Shown: one piece after another, positions 1-6,172 of the stretch
Position numbering within the stretch: the first letter of the stretch is position 1
Layout: every line of letters begins with the position of its first letter
Virus record (IMG/VR): IMGVR_UViG_3300018476_000040
Span: 1 to 25,156 of that record
Reading direction: 5' to 3' (one strand)
DNA from: a virus
DNA length: 25,156 nucleotides
Notes under the pieces: model-generated
The model's input: only the letters and a program-made list of their open reading frames with translations
The model's database searches: none
Told to the model about the DNA's origin: nothing
Made by a program: the position numbers and the translations under genes

Positions 1-523
1 CCACGGAAACCCAGCCGGTGTCGGGTGTCCAACCGGCGACCACTTGGGCATTCCCGGGCAGATCGGGAATTTCCGCGATTTCGATCGGCGGCAGCGTATT
101 GTCCGGACGCGGTTGCGAACCCGGCAGGCTGTTGTCGATACCCGGCTGTTCGCCCGGAAGACCGGTGCCCGGTCGCGGATCGTTCGGACCCCAGATGTAG
201 ATCGGAAGCCAACCACCGCCGCCATCCGGCGGAAGCACGATCGGGTGTTCCGGCCTCGGCTGGGAACCCGGCAACGAGTTGTCGATACCCGGCTGTTCGC
301 CCGGGAGACCTTGGTCGGGATGCGGCAGCGAACCGCCCGGCGGAAGCGGGAAATAGATCGGGTGTTCCGGCCTATTGATGCCACCCGGCAAGCTGTTGTC
401 GATACCCGGCTGCGAACCCGGCAGACCCTGATCCGGCCTTCCAGGCGGCTTACCCGGCAAACCTTGATCCGGGCGTTCGCCACCGCCCATCGGGGTAATA
501 AGAGCAATAAACGACTTCGTCAT
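1..523 (-). CDS. Pro/Gly-rich repeat protein, cut by left edge
   Basis: The frame is open from the ATG at 523 to the window edge: 174 codons with no stop, so the C-terminus is missing. The start at 523 is chosen because AGGAGA (536-531) lies 7-8 bases upstream; the ATG at 529 is too close to it. After a short hydrophobic N-terminus (MTKSFIALITP) the protein is built of degenerate repeats: PDQGLPG three times, PGIDNSLPG three times and RPEHPI twice. A less repetitive part near the edge contains WTPDTGWVSV. No signal peptide or catalytic motif is visible. Similar Pro-Asp-Leu-Pro-Gly repeat proteins occur among late genes of other podoviruses (recalled, not searched), without a known function. 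It is the last gene of the leftward block, 21 bases after the adaptor gene, so a virion or late role is inferred. The reading frame is certain; the function is unknown. Confidence 0.8.
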   Translation of the reverse strand, partial: MTKSFIALITPMGGGERPDQGLPGKPPGRPDQGLPGSQPGIDNSLPGGINRPEHPIYFPLPPGGSLPHPDQGLPGEQPGIDNSLPGSQPRPEHPIVLPPDGGGGWLPIYIWGPNDPRPGTGLPGEQPGIDNSLPGSQPRPDNTLPPIEIAEIPDLPGNAQVVAGWTPDTGWVSV

Positions 524-544
524 CTGCATTTCTCCTGGGTTGGA

Positions 545-1183
545 TTATCCGAACGTCTTTCTCCTAACCGGCATCAACACGGACCCGCTCGCCATGTCTA
601 CTTTATGAGCGTTGTTCATGTCATTGACGGTTCTTACTACTTCTTTGTCCCACATCGGACCGCGTTCGTCCTCAATGGAGTACATAGAAGCAATGTGCAA
701 AATCTTAAGGGTGTAGACTGTTGGGTGATAAGCATTCGGCCAGTTGTTGAGATCATTGGTCAACGGCGGAATGTTCTGATAATAGCTAAGCTCCACCTTA
801 ACACCCGGTGGGATCGCATCGTAATTGCCGATGTAGATGAAATTACCCATGATAGTGTAACGACCAACCTTGTAAGACTGGTCCGCAACCGGATCATCGG
901 GGTATTCTGGATTGAAGAAAGCGTCCGTCGTTTGGTAACGACAGACGCCAGTTGAGGGAAGTCTAACTAAACGTATCTCCTGCCAGTCCAACGGAAGGGG
1001 GACTCTCTCCGTCGTCAGATCGGAAGTGTCGATCTGAACCATGTGCTTGACCCGGAGCACAGTCGAAAGCTGCTCCTCGGCCATGCGAATCCAACCGGTT
1101 ACCACCTCATTCGGATAAACGTCCTCGCCAAGCGCGAGCCACTTGCGGATTTCGTTGCATTTATCGGTGAGGAATGTGGGCAT
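545..1183 (-). CDS. head-tail adaptor protein, SU10-like
   Basis: This 212-aa protein looks like the phage adaptor that sits under the portal ring and joins the head to the tail. Visible pointers are the N-terminal helix with MPTFLTDKCNEIRKWL, a beta-rich middle part (PLPLDWQEIRLVRLPS, YTIMGNFIYIG, KVELSYYQNIPPL) and a helical C-terminus ending in basic residues. This order is typical of SU10-type adaptors. The size fits the family. Its ATG overlaps the stop of the preceding 101-aa gene by one base (TAATG), so translation is probably coupled. Its place downstream of the capsid genes agrees with an adaptor role. The family call is from remembered similarity; a generic connector protein is the main alternative. 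Confidence 0.7.
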   Translation of the reverse strand: MPTFLTDKCNEIRKWLALGEDVYPNEVVTGWIRMAEEQLSTVLRVKHMVQIDTSDLTTERVPLPLDWQEIRLVRLPSTGVCRYQTTDAFFNPEYPDDPVADQSYKVGRYTIMGNFIYIGNYDAIPPGVKVELSYYQNIPPLTNDLNNWPNAYHPTVYTLKILHIASMYSIEDERGPMWDKEVVRTVNDMNNAHKVDMASGSVLMPVRRKTFG

Positions 1184-1488
1184 TATCTACCAACCCGTCC
1201 GGACCATACTCGGAATGCCTTATTGTCTGGGTCATCTAACCATTTAGCCCAGTCATCGTCACCCCAGTCTTCGAGTACCGATTTCTCGTAGACGGTGACA
1301 GGCACCCCTCGTGCCAACAATTTGTTGACGGAACGTCTAGGGTGGAGTTCGGCCATTATCTTGTTATTTTCAATGGCCTGCGTCAAGTCCTGTTCTGTAT
1401 AGACGTGGAACAGTTCGGGTGTCTCGTCCTCCCAAACCATGGTACGCTTTATGGCACCATCGTCTCTGTATACGAATTTACGTTCCAT
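1183..1488 (-). CDS. 101-aa late protein, function unknown
   Basis: I do not recognise this protein. It begins MERKFVYRDDGAIKRTMVWEDE and is rich in Asp, Glu and Trp, with WGDDDWAKWLDDPDNKAF near the C-terminus. It has no membrane segment or Cys cluster. It lies between the 653-aa virion-type protein and the adaptor and is coupled to the adaptor by TAATG, so a small structural or assembly role is likely. AAGGG lies about 9 bases before the ATG and supports this start. Oddly, the -10 element of a promoter-like sequence (1515-1487) covers the start codon, so transcripts from that promoter would begin inside the gene. The next in-frame ATG is codon 17 and has no clear ribosome site. Confidence 0.7.
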   Translation of the reverse strand: MERKFVYRDDGAIKRTMVWEDETPELFHVYTEQDLTQAIENNKIMAELHPRRSVNKLLARGVPVTVYEKSVLEDWGDDDWAKWLDDPDNKAFRVWSGRVGR

Positions 1489-1515
1489 GGTAGCACGCCC
1501 TTACTTCGCTGTCAA
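1487..1515 (-). promoter_or_regulatory. sigma70-like promoter of the phage family
   Basis: TTGACA (1515-1510) followed by GC, a 17-base spacer ending GTGC, and TACCAT (1492-1487). It matches the promoter module repeated through the window. The expected start point (about 1480) lies inside the 101-aa gene, so it would chiefly serve the adaptor and the repeat protein. Confidence 0.6.
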
Positions 1516-1541
1516 GTTGCCGTATACTGTTCCGTATATTC

Positions 1542-3503
1542 CTACTTTTTCTTACTTAGTATCCCACCACCTTGTACTGGCTTGTATAATGCTTCTGCCG
1601 CTTTGCTGTGTTGCTTAAAATAATAATCGTATACCTTCGGTGGAATTACATCTGGGCCAGCTTTTTTCGCCTCGTCCAGTTCTTTGAGGGTGGCATTTTC
1701 GAATTTTTCCCACACGCTACCTTCTGGAAGAGGCCAATTTTTGCTGCCCGGTGGCTTATTTGCCATCGCATTTTGTGCGTCGTACCATTCCTCCGGAGTG
1801 AGCGTGCCCTCTTTATACATCTTATTCATGCTCTGGGCTTCATTCCACTTCTGAGCATGGGTCATATTGTGGTAATCCCAGTTAGCATCTTTCACCAACT
1901 GGAGTTTGTAGAACTCATATTCGGATATTTTCCCCTCGTTTAATTTCTTATAAAGGGCACTTCCATTAAGGGCCTGTAAATCCTCCAACTCTTGTAACCC
2001 TTTAATTTTCTGTGAGAAAGGATGGACACTCGACCCCGAATATGTGCCCCCGACGCTTGAGGTTTTTGGTGTGGCGTGCCCCAAATCCTCAAACAATAAT
2101 TTATCGTGCATTACCGCATATTCTGCATTGGTCATTTCGCCCTTCGCCAACGCATCCTTATACGGCTGCAGCTTCTTCATCTGCTCGTTAAATTTCTTCT
2201 CTTCTACCTTCCAATTTTCCTTCCACTTGGCGTGAGCAGCATCCTGCTTAGCCTTTTCAGCCTCGTAAGCCTTACCAATCTGTTTAATCTTGGTATCCGG
2301 CGCGCTCTCTTCCCACCATTTCGCCGTATTGACTCGGGGGTTCTTCGTAAGCGTCTCGTATTCTTTCGGCTTGCTAAGGATACTCTTGGGGATACCACCA
2401 TAACTGCGCTCACTAAGCGAAGTGGGGGCATCCGGTGTCCAAAGAGTTTTGTGCCCGTAGAGCGGGGCAATACCACGCTTCCTAATTAATTCAGCGCCCT
2501 CCTCCGAAAATCTGGGTATAAATTGATTCTCGCGGAACCCCATAACTGTGTCGGTCCTTCCAGAACCGGCGTGGGGGTAAACCATGGAGTCATAACCTCG
2601 GCTCTCCAGCATCGGGATAAATTGACTCTGCCAATCCTTGGGCTTAGAAATGTTGTACATGTCCTCCAGAAGACCGCGAGGGGCTACAAATCCCTTCCGC
2701 ATCGCATCTTCGAGGCCCTGAATTACGTTACCGGCGACGTTAAACTTTCCGGCATCAACGGGATAATTTAAAGCAGCTCTAAAATCACCCACATAAGGCT
2801 TAGTGCGAGGCCCAGCGATATCTGGATCATCAAATCGCTTACCGCTCATAAAGTCTATTTTTGGCTTCTCCCCGGGTCCAATAACATACGGGTATCCTTC
2901 TAAATCTTCCCCGTGTTTGAAAGCGTACATACGAGGTACTTCATCGGCGATAGTGGCGTGAATGCCTAAATCATGCGTTGCCGGGGGCGGTTTAAGGCCG
3001 GTATATTCTACTGGCGCTCCGGTCCCGTGTAAAAGCGGGAGAACCGGGGGATCCTTCTTGCGGCGCAGAATACCAGAGCCGAGGGCTTGTTCCCCACGAT
3101 TGACGGCGACCCCCATAAGGCCACCAGTTCCCATCGTATTGAGCGCCATTCCCGGTGCCCAATTAGTTTCCGCCTGAGATCTTTGAGAATCGTACCAATC
3201 CGCCTCTTCCGACCCCGCTGGGTACGGATTAGGTTTCATCAAATTCCCGGGGGTCTTAACGGTATCCAGAATGCCACTTACCATAGCACCTGGAAGGTTG
3301 TCAGCTATGGCATTGGCCACAGGATGACCCGCCGAAAACTGAGGTCCCTGGGGAATGGCGGGTTCGCCAACATCCGGGAGCGGTTCGTCCGGCTTGGTTA
3401 TAACGACCCGCTTCAGCCCTTGGGTGGGGGATTGGTCAAGATTAGTAAATTGACCAACACCCTTCTGGCCAAACATACCCTGCAGATCGTCCCACCAAGT
3501 CAT
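1542..3503 (-). CDS. 653-aa virion-type protein with ART-like domain
   Basis: A large soluble protein between the capsid and adaptor genes. Residues 1-150 are low-complexity and Pro/Gly-rich. Residues 155-330 resemble ADP-ribosyltransferase-like domains found in phage polyvalent and virion proteins. The pointers are LLHGT at 157-161 (His-Gly of the first strand), DLGIHAT at 178-184, SRGYDSMVYPH at 301-311 and MGFRENQFIPRF at 321-332, in the order usual for that fold. A clear catalytic Glu is not certain. Residues 400-640 are helical and charged, with three copies of a short motif of the form L/Y-x3-G-x-[LIM]-[ST]-x2-E-[YW] at 449-462, 518-532 and 560-573. The start is 2 bases after the stop of the 59-aa gene, lacks a good ribosome site and lies just behind a strong hairpin. 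An ejected internal virion protein is my inference. Confidence 0.6.
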   Translation of the reverse strand: MTWWDDLQGMFGQKGVGQFTNLDQSPTQGLKRVVITKPDEPLPDVGEPAIPQGPQFSAGHPVANAIADNLPGAMVSGILDTVKTPGNLMKPNPYPAGSEEADWYDSQRSQAETNWAPGMALNTMGTGGLMGVAVNRGEQALGSGILRRKKDPPVLPLLHGTGAPVEYTGLKPPPATHDLGIHATIADEVPRMYAFKHGEDLEGYPYVIGPGEKPKIDFMSGKRFDDPDIAGPRTKPYVGDFRAALNYPVDAGKFNVAGNVIQGLEDAMRKGFVAPRGLLEDMYNISKPKDWQSQFIPMLESRGYDSMVYPHAGSGRTDTVMGFRENQFIPRFSEEGAELIRKRGIAPLYGHKTLWTPDAPTSLSERSYGGIPKSILSKPKEYETLTKNPRVNTAKWWEESAPDTKIKQIGKAYEAEKAKQDAAHAKWKENWKVEEKKFNEQMKKLQPYKDALAKGEMTNAEYAVMHDKLLFEDLGHATPKTSSVGGTYSGSSVHPFSQKIKGLQELEDLQALNGSALYKKLNEGKISEYEFYKLQLVKDANWDYHNMTHAQKWNEAQSMNKMYKEGTLTPEEWYDAQNAMANKPPGSKNWPLPEGSVWEKFENATLKELDEAKKAGPDVIPPKVYDYYFKQHSKAAEALYKPVQGGGILSKKK

Positions 3504-3505
3504 TT

Positions 3506-3685
3506 CTAAGGCCGGTAGGAGAAGCTCGGCTTCCGGCCTTTTTTAGGCTGGATAATGCCGGTCCCGGTGTCGGCTTTATTGAAGTCCTTGGCTACCTTTT
3601 TGGGGATACCCATCTTCTTGGCGAATTTGGGGTTATGCGCAGCGGCGGCCATCGTACGCGCTTGCTTAGGTGTTTTGCTCGGCAT
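3506..3685 (-). CDS. 59-aa conserved phage protein, unknown function
   Basis: A small basic protein, MPSKTPKQARTMAAAAHNPK onwards, with KKMGIPKKVAKDF in the middle and a Lys/Arg-rich tail. Small proteins with the same layout (KQ-x2-MAA-x-AHNPxFAKK-x-GIP) are common in tailed phages, but no function is known to me. The start at 3685 is preceded by GGAGG in ATGGAGGAAACC. The gene follows the capsid gene after an intrinsic terminator, so its expression is probably lower than that of the capsid. Its last codons form a strong hairpin (3508-3540) next to the start of the 653-aa gene. Its high positive charge could fit nucleic-acid binding, but that is speculation. Confidence 0.75.
   Translation of the reverse strand: MPSKTPKQARTMAAAAHNPKFAKKMGIPKKVAKDFNKADTGTGIIQPKKGRKPSFSYRP
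3508..3544 (+). terminator. terminator-like hairpin facing rightwards
   Basis: On the + strand AAGGCCGG (3508-3515) pairs with CCGGCCTT (3533-3540), with an inner GAAGC/GCTTC stem and six T residues (3539-3544). It looks like an intrinsic terminator for antisense transcription. On the - strand the same fold lies within the 59-aa gene's 3' end and just ahead of the 653-aa gene's start. Confidence 0.45.
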
Positions 3686-3697
3686 GGTTTCCTCCAT

Positions 3698-3728
3698 CGA
3701 AAAATACACCTCCCCCGTTAGGGGGAGG
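3698..3728 (-). terminator. intrinsic terminator after capsid gene
   Basis: On the - strand CCTCCCCC, loop TAAC and GGGGGAGG (3728-3709) form an 8-bp GC-rich stem with a 4-base loop. It is followed by TGTATTTTT, a proper T tract. It sits 17 bases after the capsid stop codon and would separate strong capsid expression from the downstream late genes. Some read-through is needed because no promoter is seen before the 59-aa gene. Confidence 0.85.
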
Positions 3729-3744
3729 CCAGTCTCAGGAGAAG

Positions 3745-4752
3745 TTAGGTGATGACAGCGCCCTTGACGGAGCCGTTCATCAGAATGTGCGCGAGCGGGT
3801 TGCGCATTTCGACGCCCCACTCGGCGAGGATCATCCGGGTTTCCGCATCGCCGATCTTGGCGATCTGGTAGGAGCGGAAGTTCCGGAAGAACCCGACCGC
3901 AAGGTAGTTGGGATCGAGCAGAAGGCTCATATCGGCGGCTGCTGGGAACCAGAGCGACGGAATCGCCATCACGCGACCGAAATCGGTAGCGATAATGTCG
4001 ACCGTTGCGACCACTTCCGTCTTGCCGACGAGAATCTGCGAGCCGGTACGACCTTCGAAGGTCGATACGGTCCGCTTCGGTCCCGGGGGCAGAACCCACT
4101 TCGAGGGCTTGCCACCGTTACGATAAGCCTTCTCCATCGCATCACCGATCTGGATTTCGGTGAGCGCCGTCGCCGCTGTTGCGGTGAACGGATCGGTTGC
4201 GAGGATCGGAACACCTGCGGTCGGTCCGATTGCGCCGGCAACGCCGACGATAGCACCGTTGATACCGCCAGCCTTATCGACGGCTCGGGCGAGCCAATGC
4301 GGGATCGATTCGGTCTTGCGGGCGGTTCCCGGATCGGAACCGTCGACACGTGCTTGTCGAGAGCACATGATGGATTCCATGTCGCACTTGAGTACCTTGG
4401 ACTTCAAGGCCATCTGATGGCCCATTTCGGAACCCTTACCGGCTGCGTCGGCAGCTTCCTGGGAACCCGAGACGGTCGCATCGCGGCTCGAAATCTGAGT
4501 CACGTTGGTCAGACGAACTGTCGGCTGGGAAGCAGCGCGAGCCAGTTCGAAACCTTCGAGCTGCGCGTTGTTCGGATCGACGGTAGGCAGGTTCTCGCTC
4601 TGCCAGTCGAAGGTCCGGTTCTTGACGTTCCGTCGGCGAGCCAGTGACATAACCGGCGTGTCGAACGGGTCGATGTTGTAAATTGAGTTCGAAAGGTCCT
4701 CCCTATTGGCTTTCGCCTGATAGGTGGTAAATACTCCGCCAACTTGGGGCAT
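3745..4752 (-). CDS. major capsid protein, SU10-like
   Basis: This 335-aa protein is the likely major head subunit. It begins MPQVGGVFTTYQAKANREDL and continues with IDPFDTPVMSLARRRNVKNR, a start typical of the SU10-type (DUF5309) capsid family of podoviruses. Further family-like parts are TNVTQISSRDATVSGSQEA in the N-terminal arm, LKCDMESIMCSRQARVDGS in the long-helix region, and FRSYQIAKIGDAETRMILAE near the C-terminus. The length matches the family. The ATG lies just after the scaffold stop (TAATCATG), with AGAGGA as ribosome site inside the scaffold's last codons. A strong terminator follows. Position after portal and scaffold is the classic order. The family name is from memory; the capsid role is well supported by context. 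Confidence 0.9.
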   Translation of the reverse strand: MPQVGGVFTTYQAKANREDLSNSIYNIDPFDTPVMSLARRRNVKNRTFDWQSENLPTVDPNNAQLEGFELARAASQPTVRLTNVTQISSRDATVSGSQEAADAAGKGSEMGHQMALKSKVLKCDMESIMCSRQARVDGSDPGTARKTESIPHWLARAVDKAGGINGAIVGVAGAIGPTAGVPILATDPFTATAATALTEIQIGDAMEKAYRNGGKPSKWVLPPGPKRTVSTFEGRTGSQILVGKTEVVATVDIIATDFGRVMAIPSLWFPAAADMSLLLDPNYLAVGFFRNFRSYQIAKIGDAETRMILAEWGVEMRNPLAHILMNGSVKGAVIT

Positions 4753-4754
4753 GA

Positions 4755-5897
4755 TTATCCTCTTGCAAGAATCTGATCAAACACTACGGCAGCATCGTCG
4801 ATGCTTCCAGTGCGGTTGAGCCTCTTCATTGCCGAGTTGTCACGCCTCTGGACCGTGCGCGATTTTGCGCTTCCCGTCCCCGGAGCAACTGGCTTCGCTT
4901 GCGCGCGAATGACTGGCTTCGGCTTGGCAGCCATCATTCGATCGTACTTGGACGCCTTCAATAGAACTTGAAGCATCCTGCTGTCGTATACTTGCGACAA
5001 CTCCTCTTCTGAGAACCCCATCGAAAGACCGGTCTTCCTCATGGAAGTGAGGTCCTTGACTTTCTTTTTCGGGTCCGACCAATTTTTGCGATTCGCCGCC
5101 TCGAACTTCTGACCTTCCTCCTCGGCGAACGCTTGCAATTGAGCGTGGCTGGATTCTTCCATCTTCTTGCGAGCTTCGGCGGTCTGTTGCTTCAGCTGCG
5201 CTTGGAACTGCTTGGACTTGTCGTAGTAGCGCTGCATTTCGCGCGCCTTTACGGGGTCCTTGGTGAATTCCGCGTCCCAATCGGGTTCCGGCGGAATCAA
5301 TGTCTTCATGTGTTCTTCCATCTGCTGCGCAACGTTCATGGAGTATTCGTAGTTATGAACGGCGTCGGCAGCGGCTCTTCGGACGATCTTCTTGGCTTCG
5401 TCCAGCTGGTTCATTCGCTGGTGGAAGGTCTGGGTGCGAACGTAGCCCTCCAGAGCTTCCTTGATGGTGACTTCCTGGGGTTCCCCGTCGACGGTTACTT
5501 CAACCTTCCGCCCGAGAATTTCAGCGTCGGCTCCTTCGGCGGCTTCTTCATCTTCGGCTTCTTCGTCCACGGAATCATCATCTTCGTCGTCGGACTCACC
5601 CTCTCCTCCGTCGCCGTCTTCCTCATCGTCGCCGTCGCTATCTGATCCATCTTTTTTGCCAGTATCCCTTGGATCGGCTTTACCACTTTTGCCATAAATC
5701 TTCTCCTCTGGGTCTTCGTCGCCACCGCCCTTTGCGGGGCTATCTTGGTCGACTTCGTTGCCCTGATCGAGGTTGTCGAACAGGGTTTCAGTAGGGGCGG
5801 AGAAGTCTTCTTTCTTGGAGTGGCCACCTTTCGACGGAGCCGCTGCACCGCTTTCTACGTCAAATGCTACGGCGGCCTTCTCCATCGAATCTGCCAT
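4755..5897 (-). CDS. scaffolding-like capsid assembly protein
   Basis: A 380-aa hydrophilic protein between portal and capsid genes, the usual place of the scaffold that guides shell assembly. The first 60 residues are variable. Residues of roughly 65-130 form an extreme Asp/Glu run, followed by a small beta segment (GRKVEVTVDGEPQEVTIKEA). A long, probably coiled-coil helical part follows, with QMEEHMKTLIP and KQFQAQLKQQTAEARKKMEE. A basic C-terminus with many Lys/Arg could contact the capsid shell. I chose the ATG at 5897 rather than the GTG one codon earlier because it overlaps the preceding stop as TGATG and has AAGGGG 8 bases upstream. No protease motif is seen, so self-cleavage is not indicated. 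The sequence itself is too biased for a firm family call. Confidence 0.75.
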   Translation of the reverse strand: MADSMEKAAVAFDVESGAAAPSKGGHSKKEDFSAPTETLFDNLDQGNEVDQDSPAKGGGDEDPEEKIYGKSGKADPRDTGKKDGSDSDGDDEEDGDGGEGESDDEDDDSVDEEAEDEEAAEGADAEILGRKVEVTVDGEPQEVTIKEALEGYVRTQTFHQRMNQLDEAKKIVRRAAADAVHNYEYSMNVAQQMEEHMKTLIPPEPDWDAEFTKDPVKAREMQRYYDKSKQFQAQLKQQTAEARKKMEESSHAQLQAFAEEEGQKFEAANRKNWSDPKKKVKDLTSMRKTGLSMGFSEEELSQVYDSRMLQVLLKASKYDRMMAAKPKPVIRAQAKPVAPGTGSAKSRTVQRRDNSAMKRLNRTGSIDDAAVVFDQILARG

Positions 5898-6172
5898 CAC
5901 TTATCCCCTTTATGGTATTTATTACGAAGTTCGTGGTCGACTTCGTATTGTTTAAGCTGGGCCTGCAGGTCGTTGATGGCCTTCATCATAGCATGCGCCT
6001 GCGTAGCTGTCAAGCTACCAACATCCGCGCCTAGTAGCGTTCCGACCGCCCGGGAATATACTTCCTCTAGCGCCGAAATAAAGACGGGATGCCGTAATAT
6101 ACTGTTAGCTTCCCCCGCCCTCTGCTCTATCTCATAATTGCTGAGGCGGGGCTTCTGCTGGTCGTTCGGCAT
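5897..6172 (-). CDS. 91-aa helical phage protein, unknown
   Basis: A small, mostly helical protein with YEIEQRAGEANSILRHPVF, then LEEVYSRAVGTLLGAD and ALKQ-type C-terminal helix (LQAQLKQYEVDHELRNKY). Small proteins of this sort often lie between portal and scaffold in podoviruses, but I know no function; a role in portal or scaffold assembly is inferred from position. The start overlaps the end of the portal gene by 41 bases, and the stop overlaps the scaffold start (TGATG), so all three are translationally linked. A promoter of the phage family (6013-5985) is embedded within its codons and points to the scaffold and capsid genes. Confidence 0.75.
   Translation of the reverse strand: MPNDQQKPRLSNYEIEQRAGEANSILRHPVFISALEEVYSRAVGTLLGADVGSLTATQAHAMMKAINDLQAQLKQYEVDHELRNKYHKGDK
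5985..6013 (-). promoter_or_regulatory. internal promoter before scaffold/capsid
   Basis: TTGACA (6013-6008) plus GC, 17-base spacer ending ATGC, and TATGAT (5990-5985), an extended -10 type. It lies wholly inside the 91-aa gene. The expected start is about 5978, some 80 bases before the scaffold ATG. Confidence 0.6.

Noticed and set aside
44-955. 303-codon frame on the + strand at the left edge
   Set aside because: It runs antisense to the Pro/Gly repeat gene and the adaptor gene, is extremely Arg-rich, and has no ribosome site; it is a shadow of the repeat codons.
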